This document shows, in pieces, positions 8,912 to 17,281 of a stretch of DNA of 64,000 bases (the first letter of the stretch is position 1; each line of letters opens with the position of its first letter). The stretch comes from Arthrobacter globiformis. Lineage in GTDB: Bacteria > Actinomycetota > Actinomycetes > Actinomycetales > Micrococcaceae. The position numbers were made by a program, and so were the translations under genes. The stretch lies in NCBI RefSeq assembly GCF_003261175.1, contig NZ_QLNP01000034.1, forward strand, positions 1 to 64,000, given 5' to 3'. The notes below the pieces were generated by a model, which had not been told where the DNA came from, did not search any database, and saw nothing but the letters and a program-made list of their open reading frames with translations.

Positions 8912-9136
8912 GTGGCAAAAGAGAACGGCGCGCAGCGGTTCATGCGGGCAACCGGCAAGCTCAGGGCGGTCTTTGGCCCCGCCAACAGGAGTTCGCTGGT
9001 GCACGACATGACCGAGGAGAACCGCAAACTGCTCGCCCAGCGCGAGGCCGAGACGCAGCAGTGGGAAACGGTCCACCGACCGGACGGCAGCACGTATGTA
9101 GTGCCCCGCAACCCCGACGACAAGTCCCTGCGTTAG
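8912..9136 (+). CDS. Small hypothetical protein, first of a tandem pair
   Basis: 74 residues from the GTG at 8912, with GGAG about 8 bases before it; a GTG at 8903 would add three residues. Soluble, charged, with no signal or membrane segment. It contains LRAVFGPA near the N-terminus, LAQREAETQQ in the middle and a C-terminal TYVVPR. The same landmarks occur in the next gene (9284-9493), so the two are paralogues. It is divergent from marR across the palindrome at 8853-8871 and probably regulated by it. I do not recognise a family function. Confidence 0.7.
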   Translation: MAKENGAQRFMRATGKLRAVFGPANRSSLVHDMTEENRKLLAQREAETQQWETVHRPDGSTYVVPRNPDDKSLR

Positions 9137-9283
9137 CCACCGGCCGGGCCCGGCGTCCGGCCATAGCCAGCGGCCAGGCTGTACCTGCCGGGGTTCTTTT
9201 TCGGGGTCCCGGCGTAAAATAAGGGCACTGGCAGTCGAAGGGCAGACGCTCTCCGCCTTCAAGCAGGGAAGGGGGTGGGACTT

Positions 9284-9493
9284 GTGGCACACGTGCTCAG
9301 TGGCTTTATGAACCTGACAGACAGGCTCCGGTTCGTATTTGGCCCTGCCGCCGTCGGCGACTCAGCCACGCCGGTGGTTCACCTGCATGACGATTATGAG
9401 CATGCTTCCGAAAACGATCTGGCCCAATTCGAAGTCGAGACCGACTCGGAGGGGCACCACTATGCTGTCCGCAAGGGCGACCAGGATAAGTGA
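9284..9493 (+). CDS. Small hypothetical protein, second of a tandem pair
   Basis: 69 residues from the GTG at 9284, chosen because it puts the shared motif at the same distance from the start as in the paralogue at 8912; the purine-rich GGAAGGGGGT precedes it. Shared landmarks are LRFVFGPA, LAQFEVET and HYAVRK. Acidic and soluble, without membrane segments. The 147-base gap after the first gene and the A/T-rich stretch near 9215 allow a separate promoter. A strong terminator follows at once. Function unknown. Confidence 0.65.
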   Translation: MAHVLSGFMNLTDRLRFVFGPAAVGDSATPVVHLHDDYEHASENDLAQFEVETDSEGHHYAVRKGDQDK

Positions 9494-9512
9494 CAACGCC
9501 GTTAACGAGTGA

Positions 9513-9551
9513 AGAAGCCCCGGTGCGCGTGAGCGCACCGGGGCTTCTTTC
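9513..9551. terminator. Intrinsic terminator
   Basis: Perfect 16-bp stem (arms 9513-9528 and 9533-9548, core GAAGCCCCGGTGCGC), 4-base loop, followed by TTT. It ends the small gene at 9493 and, read from the other strand, lies 32 bases past the lysC stop, so it is likely bidirectional. Confidence 0.88.
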
Positions 9552-9582
9552 TGCACTGACTCGCAGTGCTTGACCGGGACCT

Positions 9583-10941
9583 TTAGCGGCCGGTGCCCCC
9601 GTAGACGGTGGCAACCGCTTCGCTGTCCAGGTCGAATGCCTTGTGGATGGCGCGGACTGCGTCATCGAGCAGGTCGGCATGGGTCACCACGGAAATGCGG
9701 ATTTCCGAGGTGGAGATCATGTTGATGTTGATGCCCGCTGCGGAGAGGGCCTTGAAGAACGTGGCCGAAACGCCCGGGTGGGAGCGCATGCCGGCGCCGA
9801 TCAGCGACAGCTTGCCGATCTGCTCGTTGTACTCGATGCTTTCAAACCCGATCTCGGCCTGTGCAGCACGGAGGGCGGCAAGCGCGTCAGCGCCCTCGAC
9901 GATGGGCAGCGTGAAGGAGATGTCCGTCCTGCCGGTGCCGTGCGTGGAGACGTTCTGGACGATCATGTCGATGTTCGAGTGCGCGTCCGCGATGACCTGG
10001 AAGATCGCGGCTGCCTTGCCGGGGATGTCCGGAACACCTACGACGGTGACCTTTGCTTCCGAGCGGTCGTGTGCAACACCGGAGATGATTGGCTGCTCCA
10101 AGGCAACTCCCTCTTGAGTCGTGATCTTGTCATCGGCGCCGGGCAGGACCCAGGTGCCTTCGTTCTGGCTGAATGAGGAACGGACATGCAGCGGCACGCC
10201 GAACCGCCGGGCGTATTCAACGCACCGGAGGTGCAGGATCTTGGCCCCGGACGCGGCCAGTTCCAGCATCTCCTCGCTGGAGATGCGGTCGATCTTCTGG
10301 GCTGACGGCACCACGCGGGGGTCCGCCGTGTAGATGCCGTCAACGTCGGTGTAGATCTCGCAGACGTCAGCCTCGAGGGCGGCGGCGAGGGCCACCGCCG
10401 TCGTGTCCGAACCGCCGCGGCCGAGCGTGGTGATCTCGTTCGTGGAGCGGCTCATGCCCTGGAACCCGGCGACGATGGCAATGTGCCCCTTGTCCAGGGC
10501 GGTGCGGATGCGGTGCGGGTCGACGTCGATGATCCGGGCCTTGCCGTGGATCCCGTCCGTGATCATGCCGGCCTGGGAACCCGTAAAGGACTGCGCGGAC
10601 GCGCCGAACTTGTTGATGGCCATGGCCAGCAGGGCCATGGAGATGCGCTCACCGGCGGAGAGGAGCATGTCCATCTCCCGGGCCGGGGCTGAGTCGGTGA
10701 CCTGGCTGGCAAGGTCAAGGAGTTCGTCGGTGGTGTCACCCATCGCGGAGACGACGACGACGACCTCGTTGCCGGCCTTCTGGGCGTCGACCACGCGCCT
10801 GGCCACGCGCTTGATGCCGTCAGCGTCAGCCACCGACGAGCCGCCGAACTTCTGCACAATGAGCTGCGTGGTGGCAGCAGCATCTGCGGGCAGCTCCTGC
10901 GGCCGCGGTTCGGTTTTCACATCGGTACTGGGCATACTCAT
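9583..10941 (-). CDS. lysC: Aspartate kinase
   Basis: Phosphorylates L-aspartate, the first step toward lysine, threonine, methionine and diaminopimelate. 452 residues. The kinase signature KFGGSS is at residues 31-36, behind a ~28-residue N-terminal extension not usual for the ~421-residue actinobacterial enzyme. The amino-acid-kinase domain includes [16 protein letters not shown] and [15 protein letters not shown]; two ACT domains form the last ~170 residues ([31 protein letters not shown]). The ATG at 10941 has GAGGG about 8 bases before it. As in related enzymes an internal start could yield a separate beta subunit; that is family knowledge. The usual partner asd does not follow: the small-protein and marR genes lie downstream instead. 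Confidence 0.96.
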   Translation of the reverse strand: MSMPSTDVKTEPRPQELPADAAATTQLIVQKFGGSSVADADGIKRVARRVVDAQKAGNEVVVVVSAMGDTTDELLDLASQVTDSAPAREMDMLLSAGERISMALLAMAINKFGASAQSFTGSQAGMITDGIHGKARIIDVDPHRIRTALDKGHIAIVAGFQGMSRSTNEITTLGRGGSDTTAVALAAALEADVCEIYTDVDGIYTADPRVVPSAQKIDRISSEEMLELAASGAKILHLRCVEYARRFGVPLHVRSSFSQNEGTWVLPGADDKITTQEGVALEQPIISGVAHDRSEAKVTVVGVPDIPGKAAAIFQVIADAHSNIDMIVQNVSTHGTGRTDISFTLPIVEGADALAALRAAQAEIGFESIEYNEQIGKLSLIGAGMRSHPGVSATFFKALSAAGININMISTSEIRISVVTHADLLDDAVRAIHKAFDLDSEAVATVYGGTGR

Positions 10942-11056
10942 GCGTGCACCCTCACTGGATCAAATTGGAGTTCTGGAGGCCAGGCGGCCTGACGGCACGG
11001 CGGCATACCCAGTTTATCGCCGTGGCCCGCCCGCCGTGGAATTGTGACCGTTGCGG

Positions 11057-11656
11057 TCAGCTGAGGGCGTTCCGGCGGCCCTCGAAGGCCCTGCCCAGGG
11101 TGACTTCGTCCGCGTATTCGAGGTCGCCGCCTACTGGCAGCCCGGAAGCGAGCCGCGTTACTGCGATGCCGATGGACTGCAGCATGCGCGCCAGATAGGT
11201 GGCCGTGGCCTCGCCCTCCAGGTTCGGGTCGGTTGCAATGATGATCTCCTGGACGGCGCCATCGCTGAGCCGGTTGAGGAGTTCACGGATCCGGAGCTGC
11301 TCCGGGCCGACGCCGGCGATCGGGTTAATGGCACCGCCGAGCACGTGGTAGCGGCCCCGGAATGAGCGGGTGCGCTCCACGGCCAGCACGTCCTTGGACT
11401 CCTCCACGACACAGATGACTGATGGGTCACGGCGCGGGTCGCGGCAAATGTTGCAGAGTTCCTGCTCGGTCACGTTGCCGCAGGCGGTACAAAACTTGAC
11501 CCGTTCCTTGACAGTGGTGATGGCCTCCACCAACCGCTTCATGTCCTGGGGGTCCGCCTCCAGGATGTGGAACGCCAGGCGCTGCGCCGACTTCGGTCCC
11601 ACGCCGGGAAGACGTCCGAGCTCGTCGATCAGCTCCTGAACTGCACCCTCGTACAC
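11057..11656 (-). CDS. recR: Recombination mediator protein RecR
   Basis: 199 residues, the normal length. Acts with RecF/RecO in loading RecA at single-stranded gaps. N-terminal helix-hairpin-helix ([20 protein letters not shown]), a zinc finger with Cys56, 59, 68 and 71, then a Toprim domain ([14 protein letters not shown]). It lies 131 bases downstream of dnaX on the same strand. In many bacteria a ybaB/ebfC gene sits between the two; none is present here. Confidence 0.97.
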   Translation of the reverse strand: MYEGAVQELIDELGRLPGVGPKSAQRLAFHILEADPQDMKRLVEAITTVKERVKFCTACGNVTEQELCNICRDPRRDPSVICVVEESKDVLAVERTRSFRGRYHVLGGAINPIAGVGPEQLRIRELLNRLSDGAVQEIIIATDPNLEGEATATYLARMLQSIGIAVTRLASGLPVGGDLEYADEVTLGRAFEGRRNALS

Positions 11657-11787
11657 TTTTTCCTCGATTGCTTGGTTGAAAGATGGCCGGTGCCGCCAGA
11701 CGGGGCACCGGTACGTCGCAGGGCGCGCTGCCCGGGCCTTGGGTCCTCGCTCCGGGCGGGAGGTCCTTCAGGGCCGCGTGCCGCCCC

Positions 11788-14700
11788 CTAGTACCGGGGC
11801 GCCAGGGGGCTGCCGTCCAGCGACCGTTCTTCGATGAGCTTTCCGCCCAGAATACGCTCGACGGCGGCACGGCCAAAGACGCCCGACTCCTCGATGGTTT
11901 CGTCGTCCGCGCTGGGGATGTCCTGCACGTACGGTGCCGGTTCCTCGGTGCTCCGCGCGGGCGCCTTGGCCCGGCCAGCCTCGGCCTCCGGGCTGTTGGA
12001 TAGCCTCTGGTAGAGGCTCAACTTGCCCCTTGCGGAAGTCTCGGTTGCAGGCTCCGGCACCGGCACAGCGGCGCGAACAGCGGCAACTGAGGGGCCGGCC
12101 TGTACCGCTGGTCCTGCCTGTACCGCTGGTCCGGCCTGCAGTGCGGGGCCGGCCTGCACCGTTGGTCCTGCCTGAACTGCCGGGCCGGAGGCGAACACAG
12201 GAACGCGGACCGGGGCGGCGTCGGTGGCAGCGGTGACGGCGGGGACGCGGACACCCTGGTTCGGGGTGGGTGCTCCGTACTCGTGGCTGGCAGCCGCCGG
12301 GGCGGATGCCATGGCGTAGGCAGGCTCGAACTCCGGGCCACCGCGCTCAACTGTTTCCGGCGCGCGCTCAGCAGGGGCGATTTCAGCTGGGCCACTCACA
12401 CCCGGGCCGCGTTCAGCTGGGGCGCTCCCGCCCGGGGTGCTGGACAGTTCGCCTCCCGCTGCGTCCCCGCCGGCACGCGGCAGCTGGGCGGCGGCGGGTG
12501 GGTACACCGGTGCAGCGGAGCCGCTCGACTCCTCGTCGTGGTCGATGTCAGCCGCAGCCGGGTTTTTGCCCACGTTGCTCTCGGAACCGAGAGCCCAAAC
12601 GCCAGGTGTCTGCTCGACAGCACGGGACCACGGATCGGCCGAGGTGTCCGGAGCAGGCTGGCGCTCCGCCTGCGCCGGGGCTGTAGTTTTTGCGCGGGTT
12701 TGCGCGGCCGGGGGTGCGGACCCGGCAGTCTGGTTTACCGTCGGTGCCTTTATCTCCGGCGCCGACGACGGCGCGGGGCTGCCCTGCCACTGGCGCGACG
12801 GCTCCCAGTCCATGGGTGGCTCTTCGTCCAGCGGAGGTGCGTCCTCGTCGAGTGGAGGGCCCCAGTCGTCATCCGGATAGGAGTAGTCGCCGGCCTGCTG
12901 CTGAGGTCCGCGTGCCGCCTCTTGCTGCCCGGCGACGGACGGCGCGGCAACGGACGGTACGGCGGGCGGCTGTGTGGCAACAGGCTGCGTGGCGGACGCC
13001 TGGGTGGGAGCAGGCTGCTGGGGGAGTGCGGCCGGTTCATTGCCGGATGCTCCCGGAACGCTGCCGCTGCCGGTGCCGGCGGGGGCGGCGGTGTCCGCCC
13101 GGGATGCCGTGATGGTGGGTCCTGACCACTGCGGCGCGGACACCGCAGAGGCCTCCGGCGACGACGCAGGGGCATGCCCGGCCGCGGGTACGGTGGACGA
13201 ACCCGGCGACGCCGGAGCCGAGCCGGTTGCGGCAGGGCGGGCAGGGGCGGGCTCCGGCTCTCCGGAGACACCTGGGGCAGGGGCCAAGCCCCAATCCGCG
13301 TCGGTGGTGGTAGCCGGAACGTCCCGGCTAGTAGGCGCTTTTGGGTTTGGCTCAGAGCTCGCTGAACTGCCGGCGCCTGCCACCGCGGTGATCTGGCAGT
13401 CGATGCCGATCGTCTTGTGGATGGCCTGGCGCAGATTCTCGGAGTGGTCTGCCCGGCCGAAGGCACCGGCCAGCCCGGAGGTAGTGAAGACGAGCGTCAG
13501 GACCTGGCCGTCGAACTGGCCAACCTGGGCGTTGGGCTCCACGAGCGCCCAGGTGCTTCGCTTAATTTTTGCCACGGTCTGCAGGACCTCGGGCCAGGCG
13601 CGGCGCAGCACCTCGACGTCGGCATGCGCCCCGGTGGAAGCTGCCCCGGCGGAGGCTGTACTGGACGAGGGCCGGGCGTGTGACTGCGGCGCGGGAGCCG
13701 ACGGGGCCGCCGGTGCGGCAACCGGCTCTGGGCCTCGAGCCTGTTGGCGCGGGGCCTCGTGGTGCTGGGCCTGTTCCGGCCGCGGGGCGGACTCCGGGGC
13801 CTGCGAGGCAGCGGGACGCTGGGCGTCGGGCTCCCGGCCCTGCCTGTCGTTCGCGTCCGGGTCAGGGCGGTGGCGCGCGGCGGCGTCATCCATGGGCCAG
13901 TCACCGGTGGTGATCCGTGGGGCGGCCAGGGCTTCCCGCCCGGGCGCGTCCGGTGCCGCCGGTGCGGCATCGATGTTCGGTGGGCCCGCCTGCGGCCCGC
14001 CGGACGCCGGAGCCGCCTCGGCCGGAGCGGCAGACGGAACAGACGCAGAAGCTGCCGGAGCATGGGAGACCGGGGTGTTCTGGGCCGGAGCGGCAGACGG
14101 AACAGACGCAGGTAGTGCCACCGGAGCCGGCACAGCCGGCGCGACCGCCGACGCAACCGCGGCGGGAGTACCGGCGTCGGACCCCGCGTAGTTCAGGCGC
14201 CGCTCCACGCGGTCGATCCTCGCTGCGATACCGCGTTCGGTCTGCTCAGAACTGGGCAGCAGGATGCGGGCGCAGAGCAGTTCCAGGTGCAGGCGCGGCG
14301 ATGTGGCACCCGTCATCTCTGTCAGCGCGGTGTTGGTGACATCGGCCGCGCGAGACAGCTCAGCCGCACCGAGATTGTGTGCCTGGCTCTGCATCCGGGC
14401 GATCTGGTCGGCCGGCATGCCGCGGAGGATGGCCTGGGCGCTTTCCGGCATGGCCTGCACGATGATGAGGTCGCGGAAGCGCTCCAGGAGGTCCTCAACG
14501 AAGCGGCGGGGATCGTGGCCCGTCTGAATGACGCGGTCCACAGCGCGGAAGACCGTAGCGGCATCGGAAGCGGCGATTGCTTCGACGACGTCGTCCAGAA
14601 GTGAGGCGTGCGTGTAACCGAGAAGTGCCACGGCGAGCTCGTAATCGAGGCCGTTGGGTCCGGCGCCTGCCATGAGCTGGTCCAGCACGGACAGCGAGTC

Positions 14701-15354
14701 GCGGACGGACCCCGCTCCGGCGCGGATCACCAGCGACAGCACTCCGGGGGCCACCGGGACGTTTTCCTGGTGGCAGAGCTGCTCGAGGTACGCCATGAGC
14801 GGCTCAGGCGGCACCAGACGGAACGGGTAGTGGTGCGTGCGCGAGCGGATGGTCCCGATGACCTTGTCCGGCTCGGTGGTGGCGAAGATGAACTTGATGT
14901 GTTCCGGCGGCTCTTCGACGATCTTCAGCAGGGCATTGAAGCCCGCTGAGGTGACCATGTGTGCCTCGTCAATGATGAAGATCTTGTAGCGGTCCCGCAC
15001 CGGAGCGTAGGTGGCGCGTTCGCGGAGGTCGCGGGCGTCGTCTACGCCGCCGTGGCTGGCAGCGTCGATCTCGATGACATCGAGGGAGCCGGCTCCGCCG
15101 CGGGCAAGTTCGACGCAGCTGGGGCAGACGCCGCACGGGGTGTCCGTGGGGCCCTTCGCGCAGTTGAGGCAGCGGGCCAGGATGCGCGCAGACGTGGTCT
15201 TGCCGCAGCCGCGCGGGCCAGAGAAAAGGTATGCGTGGTTCACGCGGTTCTTGCGCAGCGCCGTCATCAGCGGGTCCGTGACGTGTTCCTGCCCGATAAC
15301 GTCCGCGAACGAGTCCGGGCGGTACCTGCGGTAAAGGGCAGTTGTAACAGTCAC
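11788..15354 (-). CDS. dnaX: DNA polymerase III subunits gamma and tau
   Basis: Clamp-loader ATPase of the replisome, 1188 residues. Walker A GPRGCGKTT at residues 46-54, the zinc-binding CLNC..CGVCPSC just after it, Walker B/DEAH (FIIDEAHM), sensor-1 and arginine-finger regions, then the clamp-loader collar domain to about residue 380. Nearly 800 residues of Ala/Pro/Ser-rich, low-complexity sequence follow, interrupted by a compact tau-like segment (about 560-660) and ending in a conserved-looking tail (DDETIEESGVFGRAAVERILGGKLIEE). The tail is much longer than in E. coli (643 residues in all) and contains tandem QAGP repeats. The SRP RNA gene lies directly upstream on the same strand. Confidence 0.96.
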   Translation of the reverse strand: MTVTTALYRRYRPDSFADVIGQEHVTDPLMTALRKNRVNHAYLFSGPRGCGKTTSARILARCLNCAKGPTDTPCGVCPSCVELARGGAGSLDVIEIDAASHGGVDDARDLRERATYAPVRDRYKIFIIDEAHMVTSAGFNALLKIVEEPPEHIKFIFATTEPDKVIGTIRSRTHHYPFRLVPPEPLMAYLEQLCHQENVPVAPGVLSLVIRAGAGSVRDSLSVLDQLMAGAGPNGLDYELAVALLGYTHASLLDDVVEAIAASDAATVFRAVDRVIQTGHDPRRFVEDLLERFRDLIIVQAMPESAQAILRGMPADQIARMQSQAHNLGAAELSRAADVTNTALTEMTGATSPRLHLELLCARILLPSSEQTERGIAARIDRVERRLNYAGSDAGTPAAVASAVAPAVPAPVALPASVPSAAPAQNTPVSHAPAASASVPSAAPAEAAPASGGPQAGPPNIDAAPAAPDAPGREALAAPRITTGDWPMDDAAARHRPDPDANDRQGREPDAQRPAASQAPESAPRPEQAQHHEAPRQQARGPEPVAAPAAPSAPAPQSHARPSSSTASAGAASTGAHADVEVLRRAWPEVLQTVAKIKRSTWALVEPNAQVGQFDGQVLTLVFTTSGLAGAFGRADHSENLRQAIHKTIGIDCQITAVAGAGSSASSEPNPKAPTSRDVPATTTDADWGLAPAPGVSGEPEPAPARPAATGSAPASPGSSTVPAAGHAPASSPEASAVSAPQWSGPTITASRADTAAPAGTGSGSVPGASGNEPAALPQQPAPTQASATQPVATQPPAVPSVAAPSVAGQQEAARGPQQQAGDYSYPDDDWGPPLDEDAPPLDEEPPMDWEPSRQWQGSPAPSSAPEIKAPTVNQTAGSAPPAAQTRAKTTAPAQAERQPAPDTSADPWSRAVEQTPGVWALGSESNVGKNPAAADIDHDEESSGSAAPVYPPAAAQLPRAGGDAAGGELSSTPGGSAPAERGPGVSGPAEIAPAERAPETVERGGPEFEPAYAMASAPAAASHEYGAPTPNQGVRVPAVTAATDAAPVRVPVFASGPAVQAGPTVQAGPALQAGPAVQAGPAVQAGPSVAAVRAAVPVPEPATETSARGKLSLYQRLSNSPEAEAGRAKAPARSTEEPAPYVQDIPSADDETIEESGVFGRAAVERILGGKLIEERSLDGSPLAPRY
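12091..12185 (-). repeat. In-frame tandem repeat in dnaX encoding QAGP units
   Basis: Five imperfect copies of an 18-base unit (GCGGTACAGGCAGGACCA-like on the coding strand) encode a run of V/L-QAGP-A/T units at about residues 1055-1090. The period keeps the frame, so copy number could vary without breaking the gene. Confidence 0.7.
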
Positions 15355-15390
15355 AGGGAAAACCTACCTATAGGGACTGACATTAAATAA

Positions 15391-15481
15391 GAGACCCCTC
15401 ATGCACCCGCCAGAGCCCATCTACCCTTGCTACCTTCCGGTCCTGGGGGAGTTCAACAGGATGACGCCACATGAGGGGCCG
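15391..15481 (-). ncRNA. ffs: Small bacterial signal recognition particle RNA (4.5S-type)
   Basis: The - strand carries the conserved apical loop of SRP RNA, including CAGGACCGGAAGGTAGCAAG, enclosed by complementary arms (CCCCTCATG at one end and CATGAGGGG at the other, with a further stem inside). The length of about 90 nt fits the small Alu-less form. It lies 36 bases upstream of dnaX on the same strand, its usual actinobacterial position. It binds Ffh for co-translational export. End points are estimated from the outer helix. Confidence 0.93.
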
Positions 15482-15487
15482 TCAGAT

Positions 15488-15493
15488 ACTTTA
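15488..15493 (-). promoter_or_regulatory. Putative -10 element of the SRP RNA promoter
   Basis: TAAAGT on the - strand, about 7 bases before the deduced 5' end of the SRP RNA (15481). The upstream -35 region is weak (around CCCAAAG). Assigned by position only. Confidence 0.45.
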
Positions 15494-15555
15494 CCCGAAC
15501 TTTGGGCGTGGCCCGAATCGGCTCCGATGGGGCAGTGGCGGGCGCCGCCGTCGTC

Positions 15556-15879
15556 TTAGCGGTGCCCGTTCACGCGCCAGCTCATGAACGCCGGCTCCTC
15601 ATAGGGGTGGGCCCGCCGCAATCCCTGCACGACGGCGTCGAGCACGTCCTCCTCCACGATGCACTCGATCCGGACCTCGGAAACTTCCTCCGGCGTACCC
15701 GGGGCGCCGATGTAAGGCCGGGCTCCGGGCAAGGGGGTAAAACGTCCCGTACCCGGCGACGTGAAGGAGCAGTGCGAGTAGTCGCCCAGCCGGCCGGCGC
15801 CGGCGTCTCCGATGGCGGCGAGCACCGCATCGGCATGGGAATCGGGAACGTAAATCACGAGCGCATGCAGCTGGGACAT
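15556..15879 (-). CDS. Stand-alone YqfO/NIF3-insert-like domain protein
   Basis: 107 residues. It matches the small alpha-beta domain inserted in YqfO-type NIF3 proteins and also found alone: IYVPDSHADAVLAAIGDAGAGRLGDYSHCSFTSPGTGRF, then RIECIVEEDVLDAVVQGLRRAHPYEEPA. The fold resembles CutA/PII proteins; metal or nucleotide binding is possible but unproven. Cytoplasmic, single gene, lying between the SRP RNA and a divergent tRNA-Ser. Confidence 0.85.
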   Translation of the reverse strand: MSQLHALVIYVPDSHADAVLAAIGDAGAGRLGDYSHCSFTSPGTGRFTPLPGARPYIGAPGTPEEVSEVRIECIVEEDVLDAVVQGLRRAHPYEEPAFMSWRVNGHR

Positions 15880-15897
15880 GGCTCCATTTTCGGCCGA

Positions 15898-15927
15898 TTG
15901 GGAGATGCCGGAAAGTTCAGGTATTCT
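15898..15927 (+). promoter_or_regulatory. Putative promoter of tRNA-Ser
   Basis: TTGGGA (15898-15903) and TATTCT (15922-15927) spaced 18 bases apart, ending about 28 bases before the tRNA. Matches to consensus are moderate. Confidence 0.5.
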
Positions 15928-15955
15928 AGTATCTGCTTTTGGTTCAAGAGCAGCT

Positions 15956-16043
15956 GGAGAATTCGCCTAGCGGCCTATGGCGCACGCCTGGAACGCGTGT
16001 TGGGTTAACGCCCTCGGGGGTTCAAATCCCCCATTCTCCGCCA
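15956..16043 (+). tRNA. tRNA-Ser (anticodon GGA)
   Basis: 88 nt with acceptor arms GGAGAAT/ATTCTCC, anticodon stem CACGC/GCGTG around loop CTGGAAC (anticodon GGA), a long class-II variable arm, T-loop GTTCAAATC, and an encoded 3' CCA (16041-16043). All features fit a class-II serine tRNA reading UCC/UCU. Confidence 0.96.
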
Positions 16044-16047
16044 TTGG

Positions 16048-16084
16048 AAAACCCGGTCCTGACATCGTCAGGACCGGGTTTTTC
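16048..16084 (+). terminator. Intrinsic terminator after tRNA-Ser
   Basis: Arms 16048-16063 and 16067-16082 are perfectly complementary (core ACCCGGTCCTGAC), with a very tight loop, ending in TTTTT. It starts 4 bases after the tRNA and also lies past the end of the convergent gene at 16113. Confidence 0.92.
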
Positions 16085-16112
16085 TGCTTCCCGCCCCCGT
16101 TGCGGGAGGGAG

Positions 16113-17021
16113 TTACGTCACACCCAGCCTCCGGAGCCGCTCGCGGGCGGCTAGCTGGCTTGGGCTGGCCGGACCCAAAGCGAGGCGTACGACGGCGAGG
16201 GTAGCCCGGGCGGCCAGGCTCACCGGCAGCGGCAGGGGACCGATGCTGGCAGTCCGCAGTCCGAGCAGCCGGCGGTAGTCGGGGTCCAGGCTCAGGACGG
16301 CGGCCTCGAACAGCACCCGGTAACCCGGTTTCAGCAGGGGGTGCAGGGGCGGATTCCTGATGAACGCGACTGTCTCGGAGACCCGTTCATCACAGCGGAG
16401 AGTGCCTTCGGCAGACCATTCCGCGAGCTCCCGGACGAGGGCCGCCTTGCTCTCCGGCGGGGACTCCACTCCCATTAGCCTGCCCGCCTGCGCCCATTCA
16501 CGCACGTAGGCATCCGGGCCGCCCGGAATCGGGCCGTCCCACAGCTCATGAGTGCGGAGGAACGAGTCCGTGAACGTGATGTGCACCCACCGGAGCAGCT
16601 CCGGGTCGTTGGCGGAGTACTTCTTGACGGTGCCGTCGCAGCCGACATATTTGCCGTTAACGGATTCGTGCAGCCGGACCACCCTCGCGGTTGCCGACCG
16701 GGCTTCAGCCGTGGACCCGTATGTAAGGGCGTGGATCCACGCAGTAGTCCGGGCCAGCCGGCCCAACGAATCCGCACGGAAATTTGAATGGTCGTGCACC
16801 CCCGCGAGGACTGCGGGGTGAAGTGTCTGCATCAAAAGGGACCGGATGCCGCCGACGATGGTCGGCACGCCGCCATGGACAGCCCAGACCGCAGAACCCG
16901 GGAGGAAATACCCGGGGTCGTCGCCCTGGGCAAACTTCCGGGACCAGTCCGGCAGCGCGTCCGGGCTGCCGGTGAGCGTGCGCTTCAGTTCCGCCTGCCA
17001 CTTCCTCAGGAAAGTCCGCAT
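16113..17021 (-). CDS. Oxygenase MpaB family protein (DUF2236)
   Basis: 302 residues. The sequence has the pattern of the MpaB/latex-clearing-type catalytic domain: GYFLPGSAVWAVHGG, LLMQTLHPAVLAGVHDHSNFRADSLGRLARTTAWIHALTYGS, then RVVRLHESVNGKY and WVHITFTDSFLRTHE. Histidines in the HPAVLAGVHDHS and WVHITF segments are the likely haem or metal ligands of the family. No signal peptide. The substrate cannot be told from sequence. Monocistronic, read toward the tRNA terminator. Confidence 0.88.
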   Translation of the reverse strand: MRTFLRKWQAELKRTLTGSPDALPDWSRKFAQGDDPGYFLPGSAVWAVHGGVPTIVGGIRSLLMQTLHPAVLAGVHDHSNFRADSLGRLARTTAWIHALTYGSTAEARSATARVVRLHESVNGKYVGCDGTVKKYSANDPELLRWVHITFTDSFLRTHELWDGPIPGGPDAYVREWAQAGRLMGVESPPESKAALVRELAEWSAEGTLRCDERVSETVAFIRNPPLHPLLKPGYRVLFEAAVLSLDPDYRRLLGLRTASIGPLPLPVSLAARATLAVVRLALGPASPSQLAARERLRRLGVT

Positions 17022-17281
17022 ATTTCATTCTCGCGCGCCGAGGCGGGTCGGTTAAGTGGAGGAGTCGCCTCATTTTCCTTCTGCGCCCCGGGCACGTCCG
17101 AAGAGCCGGGTATCCAAATAGCCCGCGGCCAGTACCAAGGCAGCACTCGCATAAAAACCTATGGATTCGTGCCGGCTGACCCCCCAGTTTTAGGGGTTTC
17201 GCGGCTCTTCAGCCTGTGGCCACAATGGAGGACACGCTCGTCGAGATACGCGTTTGGCGGGTACTGATCCAGGAGAATTCT

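Noticed and set aside
17040-17281. Cyclic-di-AMP or other riboswitch upstream of the M23 peptidase
   Set aside because: Such switches often precede wall hydrolases in actinobacteria, but none of the conserved segments can be found here.
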